From Piliocolobus tephrosceles (taxonomy: Eukaryota > Chordata > Mammalia > Primates > Cercopithecidae), in contig NC_045441.1 of the NCBI RefSeq assembly GCF_002776525.5, positions 126,445,114 through 126,509,113 on the forward strand: a stretch of 64,000 nucleotides of DNA. Reading direction: 5' to 3'. Within the stretch, counting starts at the first letter, position 1, and each line of letters begins with the position of its first letter. Under the pieces are notes generated by a model. It saw nothing but the letters and a program-made list of their open reading frames with translations, was not told the DNA's origin and searched no databases. A program made the position numbers and the translations under genes. Shown piece by piece: positions 1 through 12,412 of this stretch.

Positions 1-1496
1 AGAAATAAAAATGGGAAAAATTCCCTGGGAATGTGTTTAGCTAGGAGAAAGAGAACTAAAGCAAAATTTAGAATTTATTTTTTTTTAAAAAAAGGACTCC
101 AAACACTGAATACAGAAAAATGAACTTTTATAACATTTATAGGTTTGGGGATTTTTTAAAAAAAATTTTGCATTATACGCTTTCTTTTGATTTTCTGACA
201 CTGGCTTGTCAATTGAATTTTATTCCTAACAGCAGTTGCCTTACGGAAACCTGCTCTGCCTTCTCTAGTCCTGCAGCTCATTGTCAACCTGCCCCACAGG
301 ATACCCTGTCATTCCTCTTCACACATCTTGATATGGTGGTTATTCATCTTGCAGAGCAAGCTGGGATTGGAAGAACCCTCTGTGTTATAACTTCAGGCTT
401 TATTTTTCACAGACTCAAAGTAAGCTTTGAGGTCAACTGTGTTGTGGTTCTATAATGAATATTCAACAATGTACTTTGTGTCCACAGGTGTCCCATTCAG
501 AGCATCCAGGCTAATGGACAGTTAAGGAAACAACCCAACAGCTATCAGGGCTCCCTTGCTATTGCCAAGCTTGTTTTCATGCTCCAGGCGGTCCTGAATT
601 ATATAGCACATGCACAGCTAAACAAGCAAAGACCCTGCATGTTCACCACACTCTCTCTCCTCTAAACTCTGAGGTTAATACCATTTGTCAAACTGGCTTA
701 CAGGAAGACTTTATACCTGCTCACAGCTTGGCTAAGAATCAAAGAGATGCTTGTTTTAAAAGAATAAAATCCTTTAAACCAAATATGGTTTGCATCTTTC
801 TTTGGCTTTAATATAGTTTTTAACCACATCTTTTATATCGATTTCTCCCTCTCACAGTTCATATTTCATCATCTAAAAAAGGAAATCCAATGTCTTCATT
901 CATGCTCATGTGTTAATTGCAAAATTAGTGGCAATATTTCTTCTGGTACTAATAGTGTTTATCATTGATGCCAAATTCTTGGATGGTAGATGTTCAAAGA
1001 TATTTTATATATAGGTTTATAATTTCTGTATAACAATGTGATTTCTGCTTGATAGTAATTAAAGACTGGGTGGCTTTTCTTCTGTTTAATCACTACCAGA
1101 AATAATTTTTTCTTCTTGTCACAACACTATTTAGTAATCATTTCTCAGTAATGCTACGGCCACAGTCTTCGGAATTCAAATATGTGACTCCAGATTTAAA
1201 CATATGTAATCAGCAAAAATAAAATATTCTTTAATGCTTAAATTATGGAAGTTACCATAGCATAGAATTAATGTTCTATTTATAAATTAATTATTAGCTT
1301 TTAAAATTTGTTTTACTTAAAATAGGCCCTGTGTGACTAGGATAATTAAAAATTTAAAAAGTGTTTACTATTGATTAAATATTTATTTAATTTTCAAAAA
1401 TACATTGTACAATAAGTTATAAAGTAAGAACTTTGGACTTAATCACTGAAACAGTTATTTTATCTCGGCCCATGAACAGAAACGTGTTTGGTTGAA
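1..1496. other. unassigned non-coding stretch
   Basis: A+T-rich DNA with no repeat family I can name and no coding signal. An open frame of 111 codons at 120-455 (+) has no recognisable domain and low-complexity composition; I treat it as chance. Confidence 0.5.
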
Positions 1497-1742
1497 GCTT
1501 AGAGGCCTTCCCTGGCACTCTCTTTCCTAAACCACCCCTCCTTCCCTCGTAGATACAGTCATTTTCTATCTCATTATCCTCTCTTATTTTCTTCCTTAAT
1601 ACTTGCTGAAATTTTTCCTACTTGTTTGCTTTTCCTTAATTGAGAATGAAAGCTCAATGAAAGCAGATACCTAATACCTAATATCCTGTGCTATCAGGGC
1701 TTAGAAGAATAACATGTGGGCATTCAATAAATATTTAATTGA
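1497..1742 (+). repeat. L2-like LINE 3' fragment
   Basis: The order 'ggccttccctggc', a pyrimidine-rich stretch, a 'gaatgaaagctcaatgaaagcaga' type segment and 'gcattcaataaatatttaattga' near the end follows the 3' end of the old mammalian LINE L2 on the plus strand. It is strongly diverged and the edges are approximate. Confidence 0.55.
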
Positions 1743-3164
1743 GGGAAGCAATGGATGGAGGTTTTCAATTGGTGACATCTCTAGCCCATTTTAAAAATAT
1801 AAAACATATCAGCTCATACAGTTATTTTTTAGGAGTGATGTATGAGTTCTGGAGTAATACACTTGCTTTCAAAGTGTTTATATTTGAAACTTAAGATATT
1901 CAGGCAGTTCCTGCTATGCATAGTAGTTTAGGACCATAAAACTCACCTTGTTTTAAGATCAACCTTAACTATCAATAGGAAAATTATGTTTTTTCTATGA
2001 CCTATCATTAAAAACTCTGTATTCATAAATGTACAGAAAAATTAAAATATAGTAAAATTGATATGTATTTAGTATACTGCCACATAAAACATTAGAAATA
2101 TTGAGATGTAAAACGTTTGGTTTTGTAAAATATTTATCAAGAGTCATTAGAACAGCTTGCTTTTCTTTTCTCATAGTACACATTACATTGCAGAATAAGC
2201 ATTTTTCCATGCCTTGGCAAATCATCATACACCTTTCTACACTTGAATTAGCTTCCAACGTTTTATTCTTCACTCTTTCAGTGTCATAAAATAAATCCAA
2301 GAATCCACTGAAGTGAGTTACTGTCAGCATCAATTCCCTCAGGACAGTTTCATCCTCTTAGTCATAATCCGATTTCCTTATTTATAGCTATTAATTTGCC
2401 TTTCCTAAGTGCCTTTGGCCGCACGTGGAGAGTCTCTCCAGTGGCAGCAGCATCAATGTTCCCACCTTCAGTTACTTCTGTAACTCCACTTATGTTTGAT
2501 TTGAGTTTCCCTTCCAGTGTTAAATTATTCCTATTTTCTTGCCTGCACTTTCATCTTTTTTGGCCAATTTCTTCTTTGGATTACCAATTTTTGAAAAACG
2601 TCTTGTGAATTTATCATTGTGAGACAAGGAGGCAACAAAAGTACATGGTTTGCTGCCTGTGCCTAAAGTAAATAACAGATTCACGGTGACCAATTACGAC
2701 AGACTATGAAAGAAGGGATGTGATGGGTCACTAATTATAAAGCAAATTTGTTATGTATGTGGTGATTTGTAGATTGAGCAGCTAGCAGTGAAATTTGTAT
2801 TTATGCAATGTAAGTATTTTGTATACTTTTAGTTAATATACTAATAAATTATGTTGTTAGGGGACTGGTGTGAATTAATTTTACTATGGTAAAGTGAAGA
2901 CTGTAATTTAAAACTTCATTTCTTTGCCAAACTTTCCAACGATGTCTGAATACCTTAATGTATGAGAGAAGCTACTTTCAAAACATGGAAAGTTCAGTTT
3001 TTACCCTTGGAAGTCATATATTAAAAACAAAGAGGGATTTTGCTTTCTTAATGTCTTTCCCTGTGAGACAGATAGCAGTAGATAGTCATAGCCATAGCCT
3101 AAGTTTAAGAAAACAAAATGTTGTAACTGTGTAGTTATATGCTTGAATTTACTAATCAGGATTA
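1743..3164. other. unassigned non-coding stretch
   Basis: No family or gene recognised. Short open frames on both strands around 1995-2608 overlap one another and show no domain, signal peptide or codon bias, so they are not reported as genes. Confidence 0.5.
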
Positions 3165-3322
3165 TCTCAATGGTGTCAAACTTGATCATGTATTAGAATC
3201 ACCATGAGGGCTTATTAAAGAGCCAGATTGCTGGCCCTACCCTCAGAGTTAGGGTTACTAGTTGAGAATCTGCATGTCTAATGAGTTCTTAGGTGAAGCT
3301 GATGCTGCAGAGCCACCAACTT
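3165..3322 (+). repeat. MER5-type hAT transposon remnant
   Basis: The segment runs 'tcaaacttgatcatg', 'tagaatcacc', 'gagggctta', 'gattgctggccctaccctcag', then 'gagaatctgcatgtctaa' and 'ggtgaagctgatgctgc'. This order matches MER5 (Charlie-related, non-autonomous) on the plus strand. It is an old copy, and no 8-bp target duplication could be confirmed. Confidence 0.7.
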
Positions 3323-3409
3323 AAACATAATCAGAAGAGTATTCCATGGGGAGAGAGAAGAGAATCCACAGATCATAATCTAGGAAGAGCACAGACACTG
3401 AATCAAAGA

Positions 3410-3560
3410 AATTAGCGGAATCTTAGAGATCTTTTAGTGTAGGTCATTTGTTTTACAAATGAAGAAATAGAAGCCTGAAAAATTCAGGTGATTTAATACA
3501 AAATTAGCCAGTTGTAGAGGCTGGTCTAGAACATAGAATCTATTATATTCCAACAAATTC
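3410..3560 (+). repeat. MIR SINE fragment
   Basis: 'ttttacaaatgaagaaatagaagcctgaaaaattcaggtgattt' and the following 'gctggtctagaac' keep the order of the MIR core and 3' part on the plus strand, with many substitutions. Edges are approximate. Confidence 0.6.
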
Positions 3561-3633
3561 TGGAAGACTTCTAGTGCCATAGTAGGTCATATTTCCAATT
3601 GATATATGCCAAATGTATTACACACACACAAAA

Positions 3634-3985
3634 TGGTTCTCAAATTTTAGTGTGTCTGAAAGTAGTCCTGTGGCCTTGCTAAAAATTAACATTCTTAAGC
3701 TGGGCAGTGTGGTGCCCACCTATAGTCTCAGCTACTCGGGAGGTGGAGAAAGAAGGATCGCCTGAGCCCAGGAGTGAACTCCTGGGCTCAAGCTGTAGTG
3801 TGCAATGATTATGCCTGTGAATAGCAACTGCACTCCAGCCTGGGCAACACAGTGAGATCCTGTCTCTAAAAAAACAATAAAAAATAGAAATAAAAATTAA
3901 CCTTCCTAAGCCCTCACCTAAAAATTCTGATTCATAGATAAAGTATGGGACACTTTGAAACCACAGCCCCATGAGATTCTAAAAA
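3634..3985 (+). repeat. MER5-like element split by an Alu monomer
   Basis: The left piece (3634-3698, 'tggttctcaaattttagtgtg') and the right piece (3888-3985, 'aaaaattctgattcatag' followed by 'ctttgaaaccac') look like two halves of one hAT-type non-autonomous element interrupted by the Alu monomer at 3699-3887. The match is weak on the right side. Confidence 0.4.
3699..3887 (+). repeat. Alu monomer (FAM/FRAM-type) with inverted self-copy
   Basis: It opens 'gctgggcagtgtggtg', passes through 'ctcagctactcgggaggtgg' and 'ggatcgcctgagcccaggagt', and ends 'cactccagcctgggcaacac' plus a short A-rich tail: one Alu-like arm, not a dimer. After 'gagcccaggagt' there is a 2-bp spacer and then the reverse complement 'actcctgggctc'. 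Alu consensus sequences lack this inverted copy, so it is a secondary change (see findings). Confidence 0.8.
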
Positions 3986-6049
3986 ACAGGTAAACTGTTA
4001 TTTAAGAGACAATGCTCTATGATTGTGTACGCTGATGTTTTAAGCCAAATAATGCATACACAGAAAATAACAAAATGCCAACTTTTAAGAAAATTTTTTT
4101 GCGAAATACTTTCACAGGTTATGATAATTCCCTCCAAAGATCCTGTAAGGTCAGTGAGGCAACTGTCACGCTCCCTTTTTGAAAAAATCTTGGAGAACTC
4201 TCCATTCTGGAAACCTCCTTCTTCTCATCTATGGAGAGGGTAATAATACTAAAATGGATCTCATAAAATTGTTTGGGGGATAAAATGAGATGAGATATAG
4301 GAAGGCAATTTGTCAATAATAAAATATTACATGGATGTTAGCTGTTAATGGAAGGCCAAAACAGAGTATGAATTGTTTCAGAGTATGAAACAGAGTATGA
4401 AATATCAATTGGGTCATCTGCAGATAAAAGAGTTTTAATTGTACTGTAATAGGCTCATCTTGCAGAAGCTTCCTGATTGGTCAAAGGAAGCAGATAAGGC
4501 AAAGCTTCAGTGAAATTGCAAGATTTTACCCTCCCGGGCCCCAGATTATCTGGACCAGGAATTGCTGACTAAATCTGAATCTGGAACAACATTAAGTATA
4601 ACATGCCCTGTGTTAAATGGCTTTCTTAGAAAAGATCTTGTCTGATCTCTGTCCCCAGGACATTTCCTGCCTCTTCTGACTGATAATTAAATTGGGGATT
4701 GGAAGCCAGACAATATTTACTTCCTGAGCGTTCTTTTCTTTTAGCAAAGCTGAAAAAATAATTTTAAAGGAAGAAAACTGAAAATGATCCATTTACCACT
4801 GATTCTGCCCTCCCTAGGAAGAAGGATCCCTGGAGTGAGAAAGAAAATACAGAAAAGGAAGGGAGTGTCTTCACATCCCAGCGGGGCACGTGGAGGAGGA
4901 GGCGGTGCTGACTATGGACAGCAAGAAGCAACATCACCAACACAAAACACTCACCCAGGACAGGGGCCCTTTCAACAAGGAGCATAAGAGACTGTTTCTG
5001 CCTCTGATAAAAGTTCAACATTTTGTTTTTCTCCACATATTTTAATCAATATTTACCAAGCCATAACAATCTGGCTTTCACTGTCACCCTGGGGTTGAGT
5101 TCCATGAGTAACTACCTTTTCCACTGGCTGCAGAAATAATGACTCCATGCATGATTGGCAGAAGGTCATTCATTTGAGTACAGGAAAATGAGCAGTTTCA
5201 AGAAAAGAGCTGGCATCTCTGCATGGGTGAATCAGTGCAAATCTAAAATGCAGTTACTGAAATTACAGAAGCCTCTCCTCGGCCAGTTGGCCTCTTTTGG
5301 AAGACATGGCCTCAAACCATTCCAGTGCATGTGAAATGTCTAGACGTGATTGTAGAATTTTCTTGAAAGCTGATGCATCCAAGGAACATTTAAAGTAAGA
5401 AGCAAAGTAATTAAAAACTTTTCTCAGAAAATTAAATGGTTAATATGGTCTTACCACATTTTCTAGTGAAAGTATGCTGTGAATGCTCAGGAGGAGGAAG
5501 GTGCAGTAATGAGACTAGAAATTTACAGCTTAGTTGGGAACCCAGTCACCAATTACCAAGTGCTACAAGCCTGAGGCTACTTCTCATTAAAAGGCCTCCC
5601 AGGCATTGTGGGTGTCCACAGTTCAGAGAGACCTCAGAAACCTGCACCTAGTTCATGCTCAGTTCTTAGGATAATCCTGTCTCTCCACAATTCCTTTAGG
5701 CTTGCAACACTCTCTTGCCCCAAATCAGCCCTTCGTCTAGATTTCCCCTTTCTATCAATGGCACTAGAATTCTCCCAAATTGATCAATTTCAACATCTCA
5801 TTTTTTACTCACCCTTCACGTACTCACCTCCCATTGTAATGTCTAGACTACAGACAGCCTTTATTTTACCTCATGGTGTGTCCAGAAAGAATCCGTCATA
5901 ACTACCTACTTACACCAAGGCATCAGCAATTCACTTATTTATTCATTCATTTGTTATTGTATAAAGTATTGGCTAAGAGATCTATAGTGAAGTGGGGAGA
6001 GATAGTGATTTAAGATAACTGTTATAAGATAAGAATGAGTAAGCATTCA
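3986..6049. other. unassigned non-coding stretch
   Basis: No gene recognised. It contains three close copies of 'cagagtatgaa' at 4362, 4379 and 4391. A G-rich patch near 4880-4910 and open frames at 4764-5036 (-) and 5608-5901 (+) show no domain or conservation cue. The pyrimidine-rich part 5640-5900 may be an unrecognised old LINE. Confidence 0.45.
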
Positions 6050-6364
6050 CACCGTTGCCTCTACCAGAACTCACACTTTCTTCCTTATATTTTTCAATAT
6101 TTAAACACAAGTCAGGAGACACTACCTCCTGGAAGCCTCCCCTGAATCCACCCTCAGCTGACTAAAATGTCTCTCCAATGGGCTTTCATATGTGCGTATC
6201 TAGTTCATTGCACTGAAATTGCACTGATTAGCTGTTCCTGTGCCTGCCTGCTCCCCCCAATTAGACTGTCCGATTCAAAAACAGGGACTGTGAAGTATTC
6301 ATCTCTGTATTCCTGATACTTAACATAGAGCCCAGCTCACTGTGTTCATTGCATATTTTTAAAT
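6050..6364 (+). repeat. L2 LINE 3' end
   Basis: 'ctacctcctggaagcctcccctgaatcc', then 'attagactgtccgattcaaaaacagggactgtg' and 'tctgtattcctgatacttaacatagagcccagc' follow the L2 3' region in order on the plus strand, running into a 4-bp microsatellite that replaces the usual L2 terminal repeats. Confidence 0.8.
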
Positions 6365-6402
6365 GGATGAATGAATGAATGAATGAATGAATGAATGAAT
6401 GA
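6365..6402 (+). repeat. (TGAA)n microsatellite
   Basis: About nine uninterrupted units of tgaa/gaat directly after an L2 3' end, a common origin for such tetranucleotide runs. It is likely length-variable. Confidence 0.95.
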
Positions 6403-6669
6403 CTATAAAAGGAAAACCATAGAAAGTTGTGAAACAGAGAAAGGGGTAAGTAATCATTTTAACTAGGGGAATAAAGGTAAAATTTTCATGGAGGTGACGG
6501 TATTTAAGCAAAACATTGAAGTATGCACAGGATTTCCAGAATGTGAAATGATCAAGGGGTGGGTGAGGGGTGGTATACAAAGCACTACTTTTCAAAATGT
6601 AACTGATTCTTTCCACCTCTGATCTGTTACTTCTTTAAAAATAATCTTTTTATGCCTTACTTTTACCAA

Positions 6670-6960
6670 TTCTTTTCTTCTCTGTTGTGGAGAACCTTCA
6701 GTGATTCCTTACCATCTAACTTGATACAATTCAGGCAGGTTAGCTTCCACTTGAAGGGTCTTGCTATCATTCCTTTTTTGTTTTTCTAACCCTCACTTCC
6801 ACTCTTGGCCACTCACTCTCTACACCAGGCCCTTCTGTTTTCTACCTCTGAGGTCTTGCCTTGGATCATCTCTTTGGCTTTCCTCTTTCTTCACGCGTTA
6901 CCTGAGATGCTTTCCTCATGACTTTCTGCCATGCACAATGCAACTCCGCCTTTGAAAATC
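6670..6960 (+). repeat. possible L2 fragment
   Basis: The pyrimidine-rich text with 'ccaggcccttctgttttctacc' and 'gtcttgccttggatcatctctttgg' resembles the middle of the L2 3' region on the plus strand, but divergence is high and I cannot exclude unique sequence. Confidence 0.35.
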
Positions 6961-6969
6961 CTACCCTTT

Positions 6970-7067
6970 CCCAGAACTTTGGGATGCGACAGCAGGAGGC
7001 TTGCTTGAAGCCAGGAGTTTAAGACCAGCCTGGACAATATAGGGAGATCCCATTTCTAAAAGAAAAT
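6970..7067 (+). repeat. AluJ fragment
   Basis: 'cccagaactttgggatgc', 'gaggcttgcttgaagccagg' and 'agaccagcctggacaatat' are the left-arm core of an old Alu; both ends are missing and only about 98 bp remain. Confidence 0.75.
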
Positions 7068-8464
7068 CTATCCTTTACATGCAGCCACCCTTTTTCGCTC
7101 CAGACCAGAATGTCTTGCTTCTCTGAAAAAAAACCCACCGAACCACTCTTTTATCATTTCATTTTATATTCGATTTTCTAGCTCTAAGTCTGCTTTGTCC
7201 CTTTTATGAGGATACAACTAAGATGCCTACAGGCCAGGATCATGGACAGCATCTTGTTGGAACATGCCCAGTGTCTCAGACAGACATTCTATTGATTAAA
7301 AATCCTGGATAACTGAAGCAGCCCTCTAAGGATATATGAGAGACTCTTGACTTCAGGTAGACACCTTGTTATTCAGCTACTGGATGGTGGGTATGGGTAC
7401 TTGCAGTAGATTTAATATTTAATTCAGTGAGAAGAAATATAAATTACGTTATTAGTTTGGTAAAGGAAATCATTAACTATATTATAAAATAAAAATGTCT
7501 TACTTCCCTGTTTCAGCTGTAGAATTATAGTCATAGTTATTTTAACTTCTTCCATGCTGCCAGATTAAAGACCCTTTTATAAATTTTACTGTGTGACTAG
7601 CCCTTTAAGATAGATGCATCATTTTCACTGCTTTTGCCCTAGCTGTTGTAATCCTGGGATTCCTTCATGCTTTGCAGCTTTCTAGGTTTTGCCCTTTGTC
7701 AAACTACATCAATACCAGTCTCAAACCTGAATCATAAAAGACATTTTAGAGAAATAGAGGCTCAAGGCTCATGTAAAGGAATGACCTATCACACACAACA
7801 GGCTGCAGGGCATGGAGAATCCATCACCTAACCTTTCCCAGCCTCTGTTCATCTGTGTCCCACTGTTGGATGTCCAAGCTTGACAGTGAATGCTTTCCAA
7901 TGGGAAACTGTAGCAGGATTTTTTTTTTCCCCATCCTTTGGTCCCTATTGTATGTTCAGCTGCACCGGAGCTAGCTGCTAATCAAAGCCAGAGACTCTCA
8001 ACACAAACAAACCCGGCATTGTGGCCTCCCCCAGGGATAGAACACAGCAATCCAACAAACAATTTAGTCAGGTGATAGCAGGCCGGAGAAACAGACTGAG
8101 CGGTTCCTAGACACCCTCCTGCTTGTACTCCCAGCGGTCCCTTTCCTCAACGGAGGCATGTTGAAACACCATGCCAGGCAAACTGGTATTTGCGAAAACA
8201 ATGGGAATGAAACAATCATATGCAATCAAGGAGGGTAATCTAATGGCAGCATTCTTTATCCAAAACACGGTAATCTCTTGATCATAAGGAGGTAGAAATA
8301 AATGACATAGTGTGAAGAAATATTCCTGGATACTGTCTAGAGAGAAGAAAGGAATCGTGAACCAAAATATCTTCAAGTACTCACTGGACCCTTGACATTG
8401 AATAGGGGAATGGAGGTAGACGAGTATGACATTTAAAAATTTTGTGGTTAGAAATATTTGGACT
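7068..8464. other. unassigned non-coding stretch
   Basis: No repeat family or gene identified. An 89-codon open frame at 8107-8376 (-) lacks recognisable features. Confidence 0.45.
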
Positions 8465-8665
8465 ACACCCTCAGTTTTATTTTTTACTAGCTTTTGATCT
8501 TGGACAAGTTACTTCTGAGACACGGTTTTCTCATTTAGGAAGAAAAATAGCCTTTACCCCATAGGGCTGCTGGGAGCATTTAACCCAGCATTGAATGTAA
8601 AGGTCTAGTATTGAGCTACCCACTGTATAGAAAGCACTCAATAAGTAGTAGGTATTATGACAGTA
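8465..8665 (+). repeat. MIR SINE
   Basis: 'gatcttggacaagttactt', 'ggttttctcatttaggaag', 'ccccatagggctgctggg' and 'gaaagcactcaataagtag' occur in MIR order on the plus strand. Nearly the full 3' two-thirds is present. Confidence 0.8.
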
Positions 8666-9431
8666 CTATTAATGCTGGTGAATTGTGCTCAGAAATTTAA
8701 AATGATGAGAAATAATAAGAACAGAAAGCAAGGTCTTCAGCTTCTATAACTAGCTGGTGATAAGGGAGCAAGTCTCCTTGCTCTTAGTAGTTCCTACGAA
8801 CAACGTCTTAGAGGTGCTGGCAGGTCTTGATTTTGACTTATTGCCATGGGTCCTCAGAACACAGCAAGGGAAGTTAGGGACACATTGTCCAGGGTGAAGG
8901 TAGAGGACAAGGTATTCTTCAGACAACAGCAGAAGCTTGGCTCCAGGTACCTGAGCACTGATGACGGAACCATCCTCTAAGTACAAAGGACAGAGCAGAA
9001 GAAAAAAGCTGGAGATGCCAAAGAAAATGATTACTCATGTCACAATTTTGCACTAGGCCAGCCAGTTAATACTAATTCTTGCCAGAGTTTCTGGAGGTCC
9101 AGACATAGGACAGAGAGGAATAGAAACTAGTAAAAGGTTACTACAATTCTATGCAACAATAAGCACGGATTGAGTATTATATGCAACTGGCATATAGTGG
9201 GTACTCAATCATTTTCAGCAATATCCATATTCAATGCATATTCAGGAAGTGGTAAAGTAAAGGACCTAGACACAATTGTAGGAACAAACAATGGGGTTCA
9301 GCAACAAGAAACATAGCCAGTGAAACTCAAAATTAATATAGTGACTTCCTTTAAATATAAAAGACAGTGACGCAAGATTAGCAATTGAAGTAGCTTCTTA
9401 TGGAAACCTCCAAATGAAAACAATGCCAGTC
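8666..9431. other. unassigned non-coding stretch
   Basis: No gene recognised. 9180-9230 ('ggcatatagtgggtactcaat') may be a short MIR or L2 3' tail. Confidence 0.4.
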
Positions 9432-9718
9432 GGTCGGGTGTGGTGGCTCATACCTATAATCCCAGCACTTTGGGAGGCTGAGGAGGGTGGATCACCTGAG
9501 TTTAGGAGTTCGAGACCAGCCTAGCCAACATGGTGAAACTCCATCTCTACTAAAAATACAAAAATTACTCAGGTGGGGTAACATGCGCCTGTAATCCCAG
9601 CTCCGTGGGAGACTGAGGCAAGAGAATTGCTTGAACCCAGGAGGTGGAGGTTGCAGTGAGCTGAGATCACACCACTGCACTCCAGCCTGGGCAACACAGC
9701 AAGACCCTGTCTCCAAAA
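9432..9718 (+). repeat. AluS element
   Basis: Full-length dimeric Alu on the plus strand: 'ggtcgggtgtggtggctc' at the 5' end, 'ctactaaaaatacaaaaatt' middle A-rich linker, and 'ctccagcctgggcaacac' at the 3' end. The antisense open frames at 9492-9887 are the usual Alu/poly-purine artefacts and not genes. Confidence 0.92.
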
Positions 9719-9828
9719 AAATGAAGAAGGAAGAGAAGAAGGAGAAGAGGAAGAGGAGGAGGAGGAGGAGGAGAAGGAGAAGGAGAAGGAGAAGGAGAAG
9801 GAGAAGGAGAAGAAGAGAAATACCCAAC
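9719..9828 (+). repeat. (GGA/GAA)n purine tract grown from an Alu tail
   Basis: About 110 bp of almost pure A/G, mostly gag/gga/gaa triplets, replacing the Alu poly(A) tail. It could adopt triplex (H-DNA) structure and is probably length-variable. Confidence 0.92.
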
Positions 9829-12412
9829 CTAAACTGTTTCTGAACTGAAACAGAATGTTGAACATCACACATTACAGCAAATAGCAATCAAGGCAGAAAA
9901 CCAGTCCCCAAATCTAGAAGGCATGTGTGCAGCAAAGCCCTGGCTGAAGGAACCCTGATGTGCTCCAGCCCACAAAAAGCACATTTCAGTCTCCTGCTTT
10001 CATGATCTGCCACTAAAAGTGAGGAGGACATGAATGAAAACAATGTGTTAGAGGGTAGAAAGGTTTATGGAAGAGTTGGCTTCAGGGACCAGACTGTCTA
10101 ACTCCAGACTCTGCACCCAAGATTCTTCAGGCCCTGTTTTGGGAAGGAACTCTTCATTAGAACAGCAGATATCGCTTTGTCTTGAAACACTCCCTCTGAG
10201 AAGAACAAGAAGAGGACCAGGTTTGCTCCACAGAGCTGGAATGATTCCATGGGACTTTTATGGCAAGATGCACCTGGAGCCGAACAGATGTGGAAAACAA
10301 AGAAGGCAAATTTACGCTAGAGCAATCTCCTTAGGATACACCATGACAGCCAGATGGGCCATAAGGGCCCTATGGCATGCTTAATACTTCCTTTTTAGTG
10401 GCAGAAGCCTCAGTGCTATCTGATAGAATTTTCTGTGAGGTCTGCAGTTCCTCTCTCCACGTACAGGGCTTCTATCTATGGAATTCTTGGATGTTTTCTC
10501 TAAAGCCTCAGTTCAAGTCCAATGCTGTTTCTTTTGTCTTATTGGTCTTGCTGCCTTTGATATAAAGGGCTTCCATTGAACATCTTGTGAAAGAATGTCA
10601 CTGGATGAGACATCAGAAACCCACAGAGTCAGGCTGCTTTTAGGAAATGTGGATCTGTCTGTTTAGAGAGAAATTGGTAGAAATGCACATCTACCCACTT
10701 ACTCCTGCTGAATTGCTTCTAGTCTGCTTCTCCAAACCACATTCACTTATGACAGCCTTGAAGCACATCTTTAAATCCCCAGATATCATGTATCAGAAGG
10801 CCAACTGTAATTCCCTAACCATCAGACTAAAGCCGCAATTTAAAAAGGCTAAAAAATCACTTCAGGCCAAAGTTGGTGGGAATCCCAATACTGGCACAGA
10901 TACTAAACGCATTTGACTTTCACTCCTCCTCTGCGATCGGGAATGTGGTGGTCAAACCCAAATTTGATCTGACTCACTTTAAACTCAAGCCAATTGTTCA
11001 CTAGTCATTCCAAATAATAACAGAGCAAATAACTCCCTGAAGGATGCCAAGCCCTGGAGCGACAACGCATCAAAGAGGTTTGCTGATCTTGCAGTTTACC
11101 CACCTGCAGTGCATCAGGCCCACTCCCTTGGGCCCCACAGCAACTCACAAGTTTCTCAGGCTCTTGAGAGGAGCTAAGGGGTTGGATCCAACCTGGGTGG
11201 GACCAGGCAGCTGTGTCTTCCCTGGGGGAGACTTTTACCCTTGGATATACGGAAGGGTCCTTTAGGGTAAGAAAGAAAGACAGTGTGTACTCAGCTTGAC
11301 CTTTAATTGGTACACACTAAGTTCCCCAGGATTATTTGTTCCCATCTAAACAGCACATCCTTTGCAGGGATAAAGATTTGTATTTGTTTGTTTGCTTTAT
11401 GAGATGTTTATTTGTTTGCATTTTTCCAGTGCTGGCTCTTTTATGAGCATTCATAACATTAATTTACTTAGCAGTTTTTATGATTCTAATTTACCCATAT
11501 CAAGCTAAATAAATTGAATTTCCATCTTAATTGGCTCATTTGGTAGAATCAAGTGCACATGTTAACATGTGCATAGCTGTTAAGACATATTGTATGCATC
11601 AATAACACTGTTAAAAAGCAGGACACCCAATTATGCATCTAACTATTTTTAAAAGTTACATCGGAAAAACTGTAAAGATGTATCAGGGTGCTAACAGTGG
11701 AGACTATTTTAAGAATTATAAGTAAGTCTTCTTTTTTTATAAAATTTGAATATCTTATACCACGAACTTGTATTTTTGTAGAATGGGAAAAATAATGTGT
11801 TTCTTCAGGTACATTTGTGATTTCCTAATAAGCAACCTCATAACGGAAAAAAAATCTTTCATTATTTTTCACATGGTTAAAATTAATCAAACTTTTCACA
11901 CATTTGACCTGCATTGAGCTATATTTGAGAGTCTGCATATTCCCAGAGACATTATTCAATAATGAAATGTATATTGTAAATAAGAAAAGATAATGGGAAG
12001 AAAGGCTTTATTTTATTGTTTCAAGATATAAGCATAGACACGAGTTAAAAGTAGCCTCATAAACTACCCGTTTCTCTCCTCGAGCAGCTTCAGGCTTGCT
12101 CATTTGAATCCCTTGAAACATATCTAAAGAAATACATTGCACAGAGAGGGGCAATTTGTTTTTGTAATAAATATTTTTTGAGGAGCTGACTGGACCCTTG
12201 AAATCAGGTTCTTTCAAGATGCAAGATATGTTTTTTAAGTCAATGATCTGATGTTCGTAAGCTCACAAATGAGGATCACCATATGTTAAAACCTTAGAGA
12301 TGATTCTGCTACTGGGTACAATGATCCCATGGCTATGTCTTGAAAAAAGCCATATTCACATCAAATAGGAAAGCCGTGATGAAAACACTGTTCTAAAGTT
12401 TTGTGTGGCTTC
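9829..12412. other. unassigned non-coding stretch
   Basis: Moderately A+T-rich, with several 60-105 codon open frames on the plus strand (10067-11265) in different frames. None has a recognisable domain, and I see no processed-pseudogene hallmark such as a poly(A) tail with target duplications. Confidence 0.45.

Noticed and set aside
120..455. 111-codon plus-strand frame
   Set aside because: Hydrophobic, no domain, A+T-rich context; consistent with chance.
9492..9887. 131-codon leucine-rich minus-strand frame and overlapping serine/phenylalanine and arginine-rich frames
   Set aside because: They are translations of the (GGA/GAA)n tract and the AluS, not genes.
9829..11270. Cluster of plus-strand frames considered as a processed pseudogene
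   Set aside because: Frames do not join into a recognisable protein and there is no poly(A) tail or target duplication.
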